From Saxidomus purpurata (taxonomy: Eukaryota; Mollusca; Bivalvia; Venerida; Veneridae), in contig JAFMSR010000010.1 in NCBI GenBank assembly GCA_022818135.1, positions 35,479,982-35,543,981 on the forward strand: a DNA stretch of 64,000 nucleotides, written 5' to 3'. The notes below the pieces were generated by a model. That model was not told the DNA's origin and ran no database searches. It saw only the letters and a program-made list of their open reading frames with translations. Below are positions 11,301 through 34,520 of this stretch, piece after piece (positions within the stretch are counted from its first letter, which is position 1; every line of letters begins with the position of its first letter). The position numbers were made by a program, and so were the translations under genes.

Positions 11301-14300
11301 TTTCTGAATTTAGCCATTAGTTAAGGTTTCCTTACTTAAATTTGCTCTAGCATTGTGGTAAAACTGGTTATACCCATACAAAAATTAAGTCACCACATGA
11401 TATTGTTTCAACAGTTTCATTCGGCTGCTAGAAAAGAAATTCAGATACAAATGTAAACATTTTCTCCAAGAACCAATTAAGATAAAATTTATAAGCCTCA
11501 TAACAGCTTTTCTACTCTGTAAGGTAAAGCCACACTGTAACATTACTAAGATGTAACTGTGGATAAAGTATCAGATTAACATTCAATTTTGATAAAATAT
11601 CATTTGCATTATGTCTAAAAGGAAGTTGTTTACAGGTATTTTGAATTCATATAGGTACAAGACTTCTAAAGCCACCTACAAAATTAGTAGAACTGGTTGC
11701 CCAGGCAATCAGTGGAAGCCCTGATGGTCTCCTGCAGGTGCAACAGATTTACACCTTTCTTCAGTGAGTATTTCATCAAAACATTTTACATTTACCCAGC
11801 TGGTGGCAGCTGTTTCTACCTTGTGTGACCAATGCATAAAGCTGAAGAGCCATGCACTCTTATCATGATTTGCACAGTCTGCTTTTCACTGGCAGCAATT
11901 GTAAGTTACCATACCTTTTATCAATGAATGGTACTGTCCAAATTTGTTTAGCTCACTTAAGCATGAAATGCTCAGGGTTAGCTTCTAGAATAGGGTGTCT
12001 GCTGGTTTGTTTATTCTGATGCTCTAAGCCTTTGAGAGTGCATTGTATATTTGCGTGTTTGCAGCAAGTTACTTTTTATTCAGGTTAGAGATATGCAGAA
12101 CCATTATTGTTTCTCTTGTTTAATTGCACTTGAGGCTTGAAGAAAATTTAAATCTAAGTCAGATATCACCTTCAGCTCCATGTTTGGATAAAGGCTGAAG
12201 ACATGTGAAAGTTGGTAATTTAGTTGTGCTGAATTCTAGTTTGACCAAGAATTCATAAATTAATCGGGCATAATTAGCCAGCTACTTCCAAGTTATATTC
12301 CAGTTTTATTTTTGAGCATAATGCATGCTTATTATTTATAGAAAGGTAAAAGAAAAAAAATGGTGTTGACAAGTACATTTAAATTTACCATATTCAAGAC
12401 ATGTGTTTTTTTTCAGAAACAAGTATCCATTCTTTAGGTATATGGATCGGGTTGCCATCAATAGCTGGAGGGTATGTTAAATTTCAGATTAATTTTTGTG
12501 ATGTCAGTAATTGTAAGGACCTTCTTCTCCATACTAATGTAAGAATAAATGGAAAATTTGAATTCTTTCTTGTATGGCAGACAATAATAGTCTGAAAAAG
12601 CAGCAAAAGTCAAACCTTACAATACTGTTTATATAAGTTACAGCTTAACTGTTAGTGTATTTTGTTAACTGACATTTATGTTACTATAAATTTTAAACCA
12701 CATTGTCACAGTACTGTTTATTCATGCTCATCAGTCAGTTTTAAAGACATCACTTGACACTTGACCTATGTTTTTACTTATGGAGCGGATGATGTGAGAA
12801 AAGCTTGCACATTAGATAAAATTTACATTTGTACTTTTCAAATTGAAGAAGCATACACAATGTGCATATGTAGTATAGTTGTAGAAAATGTATTAATGAG
12901 CCCAAGGTGCAGGGTCCCTTTTAATATGTTCTGTCAGTATTTAATTCCAGTTTGAACTGTACTTGAGTTATTTTTACAGTCTGTCATTTTATCTTTTAAA
13001 CCATTGTTCCTGGCAAGGTCCAGTACTAGAAGAAACTGTCAATTTTCTCACGGAAAGACACATGGTCAGTACCAGGGCTTGACCCTCAATTGGAAAGAGG
13101 TCACAGTGATTCGCACCATTCAAAAAGGAGGTATCTGTTCCCTATTAATCAAGATGTAGAAAATGTACCATCTGTACAGCTTTTGCTGTTAGGCCTCATA
13201 AGAATAAGACGGGTATATATGACAGTTACCTGCCTGGAGTACATTGATTAATAATGTCGGAGAGATATGTGCCTAATGTGCATATCAATGTCCCAAAGAT
13301 TTGTTGAGTTTTGAAATATTTATTGCCAACAGTCTCATGACTGTCATTCACTTTCAGAGCTCTATTAGACATGCTTTGTACCAGAAATGGTTCAGGAAGA
13401 TTCGTTTTGACTCTAGTTTCATCAGTAGCAAAGGTTGTTACTGGGCAATCAACAACAAAAGTAATCCCAAGGAATGGTCATTGCCTGAAGGTGGATTTGA
13501 CATAGATGCAGGTAAAACATGAATTTTAGCTGTCAAATGTATTGTACATTGATGTTGTAGCTCAACTATGAAAAGGTTTTACAATTGAATTTACATCGGT
13601 ATTACAGAGGGAATGGTTATAATTGTTTTTTGGCAGACCTTGGTCAAGGTTAAATTTGAAGGTAAAAGGCAGAGTTTGCTGGGTTGCCTGCACAGGCTAG
13701 CATTGCAGATGGTGGATTGCTTTATCTGGCATTTGTATAACACTTTGTTTCCATTCAATAACTTCAGAACTATTCATTATCCTTAGAACTTGTGACATTC
13801 AGGTCATATACAGTAGATAATCCCTATTGATTTAGAGATTTCAATATTGTTTTGAATTTGTTTAAGTATCACATATGTCTATGAAAATGTCATGCAAAAC
13901 ACTGTTTAAGGATCATATTAGTCTTAATACAGTAAATACCCAGACTTTTTCATGTATTTTTTTTATCCTTTTGTATGATAACACCATGATCTCCACACCA
14001 AAAAACCCCCCACATTTGCATGCATGCACTGGGAGTATCATGAAGACTTCCTTTTCTTTCAGTAGAGAAACATCTTTGCTTAGACACTCTACACTACATA
14101 GATGATGAGCAAGAAACAAAGGTAAGTTTTGCATTATCAAATCAGTGGTATAAGGTAGTGAGAAATATATATCTAGGTTTAAGAGTCTGTAGTGTTTAAA
14201 ATTTAATTCATAGCTTAACAGTTAAGAGGTAAATCTTAACTGTTTAAGAGTGCTAAGATATACTGCTGGCATGTATCATACAACATGATGAACAAAGATT

Positions 14301-17300
14301 CCATGTTTACAGATACAGTGCAACCTCTTAGGAGCAAACACCCTTTGGAACACAGAAATGTGTTTGTTGTAGAGAGATGTTGTTCTGGAGATTCCTTATA
14401 TAATTGATGCATCAGGACAGGAAATGTGTTTCTTTTATGGGAGGTTGTTGTTCTGGGGAAATTTTGCTTGGGGAGGTTGGACAATAGTTCTTTGTTTTCA
14501 AGACAGATCGAGCTTCAGTAGCAGAAATGACTTATTTCATTACAAGGCAGAAGCCTGGATTCTAACCTGTACTGTATGGCAAAATCTGCCAAAGACTTTT
14601 GTTTTAAAATACATAGTTACTTTGATATACACATATTGTGATCTCAACTAAATTATTGCAATTAATGCCTTATTGAATAATATAAGAATTGATTTGAATT
14701 TCATACAAATTAACATGACTTTCTGTGTCATGCCTCCAATGTCAGGGACCACAATGGAAATAAGAGGAATCCTTTCCTCTTTTTTGTGTTATCCCTGGTA
14801 TTGGTGGGCACTACATGGCTCATATATTTATATTTTGTCGTATATTTATGTCATGTCATATTTCTAGTCTCCTTAATAATTTGATTATTGTTATATATAT
14901 TGTATCATTATGCATCATTATGTCATTGCCATGTCATGTACACTTTTACCGAATAAAACTACTACTACTACTACACTCAACCGGTTTAGAAACGCAATAG
15001 TGGCAAAATATTTATTTTAACAGTGTTATCGTGTTTCAAATTTATTCAAATTTCATACACAACAAAAACAATATAAAATTGAATTCTTGTAAAAGTTTCA
15101 ATAATTCATTGCAAAAAATGACTTAAATAGAAATAAAAACAATAGCGTCATGTTCAACAGGGGAAATCTTTGCGTTTCTAAATCAGTGAAGTGTATACAG
15201 TGGAACTTCCGAAAACTGGACCTTCCAAATACCGGAAACTTCTGAAAAACGGACGATTTGTTAAGTCCCGAAATTTCCTCCTCTATTTTCTATGTAAAAC
15301 GTACTTCCGAATACCGGAACTTCCAAATTCCGAATACCGGACAAAATTTTTGTAAATTTTAACTTCTCACAGTACAAATTGTCTTCCAAAAACCGGACAC
15401 AATAAACACTCGGATCAAAAATTAATTGCTTCTGGCAAAATGATTGTCATTGTTTGGCTAATTAACGGTTATCGTTTATTTTGACACTTGTTAGAATCAC
15501 AACCTGTCAATCAAAGGATTAAGAATGTAACATAAGACTGTAATTATTAGATGATGATATCGAATAAACAAAGGATCAGCGGATTAATGTTAGGTGAGTG
15601 AAAATTGAGCAGATTTATATTGATGAAAATATCAATAAAATAAGGACATCTTTGGGGAAAAAATGCCTGAGACAACTCCAAAATGTAACTGTCCCTAAAG
15701 GACATAATTGAAATAATTTGTGAGTCTGAAGTCGTTGAAAACCAACTCATAAGGTGTGTGTTTTATTTTGAAATTTGTTTAACATGATATTGATTGAAAA
15801 ATCGTTTTTCTTGAAGTACAAGTGTATCTTATTTTACCCGAACACATCGCAAATTGAACTTTATTTGAGAACAGTGTCCTGTATTTTCAATTTCATGCTA
15901 CAATATGATGCTTTATTTTTTGTCATTTTATATTGTTAAATAAATTATAAAATGTGTTTAATAGTGTTGCATAATACTAAACAAGGGTCACAATCACTTC
16001 TATGCATTAAAAATAAGGATTTTCCAAACCATTGAGAACCTTTGATTATCTCTCCCTTTATCAGTCAAAATCTCCCCAGACTTCCAAATACCGGAAACTT
16101 CCAAAAACCGAACTTTTCTACAGGTCCCATCACTGTTCGGTTTTCGGAAGTTCCACTGTATAAGTAAAACTTGAATAAATTTTGCTGCCATATATCGTGA
16201 CAGGCTTAATATAACTGTACGGCAGCGATATATCAACTGAAGCTTTTATAAACCTTTAACAAACATTTGTAGGAAGTTGCAGCGATTGCCAAACAACTGC
16301 TTTCGGCAGATGAATGTCCCGGTGATGACAGTTTAGATTCTGATCAACAACAGACACTGTCCCCTGATGAACAGCAACATATACCATCACCTGTGAAAGA
16401 ACCCGACCCTATCCTGTCCACTTGTACAACAGACTGGAATAATGAAGGTACCTTAGTCTATGACACGATGTTAAGATTTTTACAGACTACTTAACCAGTA
16501 GTTTGATTTACATTACAGTTGAATCTGTGTTAATAGTCACCTCTATTTAGTCAGGTAGTGCCTTAAACAGTCAATACTGAAGCATCCAAGATGATAATTT
16601 TATTATGAAGATATAGAGGATAATTGCTGGTTTCTGTGTTATATCACGTTATAATTTCACAGAGTGGGTACCAGAAGTGATATTTTCAAAATAATAGCTT
16701 ACAATGTTCACAAGTGAAATTAAAATGATATTACATTGATAACAACGCTTTTTCTGTTACTTTTATGTTTGAAATTCTACTTTTGTTGAGTTTGCTTCAA
16801 TGAAATATTGAAAATTGCGGGAACCGTCTTCAGAATGCATAGCTTGTTGTATTGTTTCCAGCATTCATTATGATTTATATACTTTTTGATGTTAATCGTG
16901 GTAAAAGATTTTGATCATTTCACTGAGTGAATGGTGAGTTTATTGGGTAATAATCCACTGTTTTATTTTTAAAAGTATTGTTATATTATTGCAGATATCT
17001 GCATTTCAAGCAATGAGTCTGGACATGGGACCATGACGCCTGTGAACAGCCCTTCATTTCCAGCAGTTCTGTACTTGACCCAGGAGAACCAAGACTGTGA
17101 TATAAAAACTGATTTGATACTTGGAACTCCGCTCAACAGTCCCCCTGTCTCTTCCGCAGATTACATGTCTATAGCCGATTTACTTTCATCAAAGTCAAAA
17201 ACTGTCCAGCTTCCTGGTCAAAAGTTGGGAAGGACAGAAATCTCACCTATGGTTCACTGGACACCAGACTGGGAGGAATACGGGTCTTACATAATTTCTC

Positions 17301-17581
17301 CGCAAAACATGGCTACACAGAAATATGTTCAAAGTTTACCAGGAGAGAAAGACACTGATTCTAATAATAATATTACTGTTAATGAAGATAACTCGGAGAT
17401 GAATGCTAAACCACATGAAATAAATACATCCTGTAGCTTTTTACAAACGGATAGTTTAGAAAGTTCGCCACTTCTCAATTGTAGTTGTGACAGTGATACT
17501 GAATCATGTGAATTTGAAATAGTTGCGGAGTTTCCGAAATCGGATTTTACTACCGATCTGGAACTAGAAATATGCTCTTGA
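8367..17581 (+). CDS. Divergent forkhead-domain (FOX) transcription factor, 9 coding exons
   Basis: Exons: 8367-8946, 10216-10367, 10728-10977, 11655-11763, 12417-12471, 13358-13511, 14063-14121, 16273-16447, 16995-17581. They total 2121 nt and give 706 aa; all eight introns are GT/AG and every junction keeps phase. The forkhead domain spans about residues 334-425 over exons 4-6: helix 1/2 (KLVELVAQAI, GLLQVQQIYTFLQ), NKYPFF, the recognition helix NSWRSSIRHALYQKW and the wing KGCYWAI. The usual W-x-N-S-I-R-H-N-L-S is here W-R-S-S-I-R-H-A-L-Y, so the base-contacting Asn is Ser383 and the Asn after the His is Ala388; His387 is kept. Basic clusters at 170-175 (RKRAKK) and 296-301 (RKKRRR) look like nuclear localisation signals. 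The C-terminus is acidic and Ser/Pro-rich, as in activation domains. The phrase LQVQQIYTF loosely recalls FoxR/FoxN proteins, but I cannot assign a subfamily. An in-frame stop five codons upstream supports the start; a 5' non-coding exon may exist. Confidence 0.85.
8947..14062 (+). other. Introns 1-6 of the forkhead gene
   Basis: Intron 1 (8947-10215) is AT-rich with no feature seen except a duplicated GCGATTCCAGAGGAACCC at about 10108-10145. Intron 3 (10978-11654) holds a loose inverted pair around 11124 and 11288 (CCTCAACTC / GAGTTGAGG), possibly an old MITE. Intron 5 (12472-13357) holds a SINE-like block at about 12985-13130 with GGACAGACACATGG-type and GGGCTTGACCC-type sequence resembling the 25.75-26.0 kb repeat. 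Introns 2, 4 and 6 show nothing. Confidence 0.5.
14310..14475 (+). repeat. Dispersed repeat copy (pair with 18605-18725)
   Basis: The sequence GTGTGTTTGTTGTAGAGAG and its flanks (GGAACACAGAA before, TGTTGTTCTGGAG after) recur at 18605-18725 in the same orientation. Both copies sit in or just beyond the forkhead gene. It is probably a relic of a DNA element; the stretch ACAGTGCAACCTCTT just upstream looks like a terminus. Confidence 0.65.
14972..15195. mobile_element. Short TIR element (MITE) in forkhead intron 7
   Basis: About 26-bp terminal inverted repeats, TACACTCAACCGG and TTTAGAAACGCAA on the left against TACACTTCACTGA and TTTAGAAACGCAA read from the right, about 21 of 26 matching. The element is 224 bp with no coding content and directly abuts the next element at 15196. 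Confidence 0.7.
15196..16160. mobile_element. Non-autonomous TIR element with TA target (mariner/pogo-like) in forkhead intron 7
   Basis: The terminus CAGTGGAACTTCCGAAAAC at 15198 is matched as its reverse complement at the right end (GTTTTCGGAAGTTCCACTG region, 16139-16158), each flanked by TA. Degenerate direct repeats of TTCCAAATACCGGAAACTTC lie inside both ends. TA duplication and a CAGT start fit the Tc1/mariner/pogo superfamily. No transposase frame is visible in the middle. Confidence 0.8.
16161..16994 (+). other. End of forkhead intron 7, exon 8 and intron 8
   Basis: Outside exon 8 (16273-16447) this is ordinary AT-rich intron. Intron 8 (16448-16994) shows no feature and ends in a normal TTATTGCAG acceptor. 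Confidence 0.5.
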
Positions 17582-17664
17582 CTTTTGATAGCTTACTTAA
17601 ACAAATGTTTAAACTATCAAAAACCAGTATACTTTCTTCCATTGAGTATCATTGGTTAAAAGAA

Positions 17665-17670
17665 AATAAA
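17665..17670 (+). terminator. Poly(A) signal candidate for the forkhead gene
   Basis: An AATAAA lies 84 bp after the stop codon. A second AATAAA at 17958-17963 is an equally good alternative and would give a 3' UTR of about 400 nt. Confidence 0.5.
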
Positions 17671-18117
17671 AATATGAAAACTTCAGAGTCAAGCCTAGAC
17701 GTCCATTACAAAAGCATGTGTCTACATTAAAAATAATTTGAGTTTCAATTTTTTATTATGTTAGAGGAGATTTTGATTTGTTTACATGTACACAAGTTAG
17801 TGTATGACTTCTTGCATGTCAGTGCAAAAACAAACATTTTCATTGCCTTTAATTGAAAGATATTTTAGATGATAGAAAAAAAAACTGCATTTACTTTTGC
17901 AGTCTTTAGTCAGTGTTTTTTTAAACTGATTTGATTTTACTGAAACTTGGCTTTTAAAATAAATTTAGAAGTGTATCAGTGTTTTTTTCTCCTCAGCAAG
18001 TTAATTTTTTTGGTAAAATCACAGTTCTTTATTTACAACCCTCAAAATAATACCCAAGAGTCCAGATATTACTGAAAACATGTCTGTGTTATTTCAACTT
18101 TAACCTATTCATTTTAC

Positions 18118-18320
18118 ATGGATCATGGAGCAAGTTCTTGCAACTCGGATCCACTACTCTCCATGACTGCTTCCTGGAGTTCTGACCAGTACTCGCGCCA
18201 AAAGATAGATTTTGGAGGTCACAGTCAAATGCCTCTGCCAGGATTCAAATTCACAACCTCCAGACTAAGAGTCCTATGCTCAACTTCTACACCACAGCAC
18301 CTCTACGTATTATGTGTAAG
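18118..18320 (+). repeat. SINE-like repeat with tRNA-like tail
   Basis: ATGACTGCTTCCTGGAGTTC recurs, diverged, at about 27030 (ATGACTGCTTCCTGCAGTTC). The end at 18238-18300 carries a GATTCAAATTC box B-like motif and the GTCCTATGCTC pattern of minus-strand tRNA-derived repeats. The short ORF here is incidental. Confidence 0.5.
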
Positions 18321-18604
18321 TTTTATTGTGGTCGAGTTCAAGGGCGACTGTCTGGCTGACTGAAAAGAATTTTGAAAAACAAGAAGGCTATTGTAGCCCT
18401 ATATTGCTCACCCAAGAACTATTGTACCCAGGGTTAAGATTTTATTGCTGTAGCTTCAAAATAAGAAACTAGGTAGGTAAGACAAGATCATGGTCTGAAA
18501 AGGTCAAGGTTGAAATTGGCATTTAAAACTGCATATTTTAAAGTTCAGTGATGTAGCTTCAAGAAGTAGGTCAAGGTCATCAAATGCCAAAGTTGAAATC
18601 TTAA

Positions 18605-18725
18605 GTGCAAGCAAACATCCTTGGGAACACAGAAGTGTGTTTGTTGTAGAGAGGTGTTGTTCTGGAGAGTTCTATTCCTTAAACAATTGATGCAATGGGA
18701 AAGAGTGTCTTTTTGGGAGGTTAGC
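18605..18725 (+). repeat. Dispersed repeat copy (pair with 14310-14475)
   Basis: Second copy of the block described at 14310, with GTGTGTTTGTTGTAGAGAG and TGTTGTTCTGGAG. It lies between the two convergent genes. Confidence 0.65.
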
Positions 18726-19039
18726 CTGTACATGAAAACTATACATCCAGTTCAAATTCATTTGCTGTAGCTAACAAAACAAGGAAGTAGGTAAACTGGC
18801 CCCTGGAACTTAAGACACAAGGGGTATGATCTTAATAATCTGTAAATGGCAACTAGGCACTGCTACAAGCCAATTAAGAAAACTCTGTTTTGATTTTTAC
18901 TCCCGGTTCCATAATGAATTAAACTTTTGTAGGACCATCCAAGGATCATCCACACCAAATATAATAAACATCCATAAAGTGGTTTTGGAGAAGATGTCAT
19001 TTGAAGTCAAATGTTAACAGACACCGGAAGACAGAGGGT

Positions 19040-19130
19040 AGGTGATTATAATAGCTCACCCTGGCACTTTGTTCCAGGTGAGCTAACGAAAGGGCCAAGA
19101 TGGCCCTATATCGCTTACCTGGTTACCATT
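19040..19130 (+). repeat. AGCTCACC hairpin repeat
   Basis: The motif TAGCTCACCCTGGCACTTTG is followed by a partial reverse complement (CCAGGTGAGCTA), so it can fold. The same motif occurs in tandem at 22425-22513, and a related TTAGCTCACATGTGAGCTA lies at 20159. It is a dispersed repeat. Confidence 0.6.
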
Positions 19131-19537
19131 AGTTATAAGACAAGGTCAACAAAAGCACAAGGGTACCACTGCTCAAAAAGACGAGGGGTAGGTCAAGTCA
19201 ACAATTTTGTAATCTGCGTACGTAACTGTACACACAGTCCAAATTTCATGACCAGCTTCAAAAACAAAGACAGTAAAACTTTTGACATTGTACCGAGTTT
19301 CAATATTGACCTAAGGAATGAAGGAAGGCTAGCCCAGCATTAGCCAATGACAGCAGTGAACAGCTACAAAAAAGTTAAATTGGCTCAAAAGAAATTGAAC
19401 TGGCTACAACTTTTAAAGAAAATACTTTTTGCGGAAAAATGGGTGCTTGCTAGCCCCAATTAATTTATTCAATGTTTACTGTATACAATCTAAGAAGTGA
19501 AAAATTCAGCAACCCTTCTTTGAGATAATCAAGTATT

Positions 19538-19543
19538 TTATTA
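19538..19543 (-). terminator. Poly(A) signal candidate for the thiolase gene
   Basis: TTTATT on the plus strand is AATAAA on the minus strand, 379 bp past the stop codon of the thiolase gene. Another copy at 19464-19469 is an alternative. Confidence 0.45.
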
Positions 19544-19921
19544 TAAAACATTACATGTATATGTTTGCACCAAACATGCTGTGATCTTGAACACTCAGTG
19601 CAACAACAAATCCAGTTACACTTGTAAATATACAGTAACATTCTGAAATCATTTGCTTTAAATTAGGTAACAACCAACCACACAAAAATTACAATGTACA
19701 TTATATAAGATGTAATCACTAAATCTTTGCTATAAATGAACACTTGACTTTTAAAAGGTTGAAGTGCACTGAAAAAGATGAATGTATAACAGTTCCTTCC
19801 TAAATGTTCCGAGACACAGACAACAGGAAGGTGACATTATGGCAATATATCACAGTAACAGGGGAACAACTCCTATATTACATAAAGCACTTGGTCCATT
19901 TCTGATTGTGTAGTCAACAGT

Positions 19922-32462
<12,541 letters not shown>

Positions 32463-32770
32463 TATTGTTGTTGTTGTCTTTCCAGGTTCCAATGTACTAA
32501 ATGCTAACGTAATAATACTGTAAGGGGAAGTAACCGCTGCGAGGAAATTGAAATAGAGCGATAACATCTATCTATCTCCCCTTTCGCAATGAAGTCGTCG
32601 GGCACTATAGTTTACAGGTCCGTGTCTTCAGAAAAAATTAAAGAAAGGTCTATTAGATTTTCACGACACGTGCATAAGAATACCAGCAGATTGAACGAAA
32701 TTTTCTTGGCCTCTACTTATTTGGTCTATTTACAGTAGTTGCTTAACAATTATTGTCCCATATATGTAAA
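32463..32770 (-). other. 5' UTR and proximal promoter region of the thiolase gene
   Basis: The minus strand immediately before the ATG reads AAAGACAACAACAACAATA, a plausible A-rich leader. No TATA box or initiator can be called. A short plus-strand ORF (32589-32738, 49 codons) is present but has no recognisable content. Confidence 0.4.
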
Positions 32771-32810
32771 ACCAAGGTCTTTCAAATAGTACTATTTGAA
32801 AGACCTTGGT
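32771..32810. repeat. Perfect 40-bp palindrome upstream of the thiolase gene
   Basis: ACCAAGGTCTTTCAAATAGT is followed immediately by its exact reverse complement, with no spacer and no mismatch. It lies about 310 bp upstream of the thiolase start codon. Confidence 0.95.
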
Positions 32811-34520
32811 AAAACCAAACGTCACATCTGCAAGTACTAATATAATGTATCCACTGCCAGATAATTCAATCAAGAAAAAATGAAACTGTAGGCCTAAATC
32901 TTATGCAGGTAAAACCGTTTATTTCTGGCATATGTCTTTTAAAATGTCCATTTTGGGTGTTAGCTGGGTTCTAATCCAGGTATTAGTATAATGTTACCTT
33001 GTTTTTTCTATTTGAGCCTTCTTACAGAAGTTATTATATATCTACGTAGTTTTATTATCTAAGGCAACAGGGGAGGACGGCATATACAAGTCCGAGAGTT
33101 TTGAAAATGTGTGCAGCCTACATTACAATACCGATTACAAGTGAAGTTAACGCAGGTGCAAAGTTAAAAGACACTATAGGACTATGGTTAAAAGTGAAAG
33201 AGGGACTAGAAGAGAGGTACAGTGGCCAGCCGCGCAGCAAGTTTAAAGTATCGCTAGTACTGTACTATGCTCGGGAGGTCATTCCAGAGGGAAAAATAAT
33301 TCAGATGGTACTGGGTTCGAAATTGCGGGATTAGATAATTAGGTTCCTAATTGACTAAAGGTGTTTATATTCGACGCGTGCCAGTTGGGCTCGGATTTTG
33401 TAGAAGAATAGTATATTGTATAAGTAGTATGCGCATTTGCTCAAGAGTTGGCCAGTTTAGGGATGTTTACATTTGGGAACACTGATTGTATAGTCATACT
33501 TGTTACAGACATATCGAGCTGCTGATCTTTGAACATTTTCTATCTGGTAAGATTAATTGCTATTTGCCAATGGTGCCAGACAGTGGAGTAGTATTCAAAC
33601 TGAAGACGGACATAGGTGTAACACTAGGTGTTTTATTGCATCGGTAGATTTGAACTCAGTGCTAAGTAGTGTGTATGGAAAAAATATTGGTTTGTTTTTG
33701 CGAGTGATTCTCGACAGCTCACACATCTGGAAAGAACTAATTGGACCAGTCCCGTTCGTTCTGTTCCAGAGCAAGGTCAATTTGAAGGATTTTGGCTTCA
33801 GATGAGGGTTTAACTGTAATTGAGATACATTATGGTGTCATCAGCAAACGTCAGCAAAGAGCCTCGATGAGCTTGTCAACCACTTCGATGTCACTGACAT
33901 TGTAGAGGTTGAGCTTTTTGAAACAACATTTTACAAAATTGTTTTAGAATTGTTTGTTTTTTTCCGTCTTGTTACTTTCGATAATTAAAGATTTTTTATC
34001 AGAACCTGTTTTTGAATCGTCCATGAATGATTTACATTGAAATATATAGTCAAAGCTGTAAGTAAATATTAGAAATTTTGGGTGTAGTATTGTGATGCAG
34101 TCTGTTCTACAAGTTTCAAAAATAAAATCTAAGCAGATGATACGAGTCTAAAGAGCTAATTGCTGTGGTCGCTGTCAAAAAGTTGGAATTAAATTCGGCA
34201 ATGTTGTTATACATGAACTCATTATCTACAAAATATGCAAGGTAATAAACGTCAATGTAAATCAATAAAAGTAGTGACGTTTTTGTTGTTTCGATGAAAA
34301 CGATTTACATGCATTATGAATAGTGTTAATCATATTCACCCTGCACATTCGTGCAATTTTGATCTGCATTGTTCACTATCCGATACTTATAGTATGTAAA
34401 TGTTCAGTAGACCCCTATGTATAGTAAATGACACTGTAATTGAAAGGTCCATTACTGGAAACACAACAGGGAACTTGCAAGGTGCTAGGATTTTTTAGGA
34501 TTTTTAAATTTGGTTCATAC
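32811..34520. other. Intergenic, no supported gene
   Basis: A 77-codon ORF at 33101-33334 (+) beginning MKMCAAYITIPIT is unrecognised and has no supporting splice or codon signal. The rest is AT-rich unique-looking sequence. This 7.5 kb interval up to 40381 would have to hold the missing exons of the RING gene if they exist. Confidence 0.4.

Noticed and set aside
32589..32738. Short plus-strand ORF (49 codons) divergent from the thiolase start, as a possible first exon of the RING gene
   Set aside because: There is a GT after its tenth codon, but no downstream exon with a matching phase could be found, so the link is unsupported.
33101..33334. 77-codon ORF beginning MKMCAAYITIPIT
   Set aside because: No recognisable motif, no splice support and no codon-use contrast. 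It is left as unrecognised.
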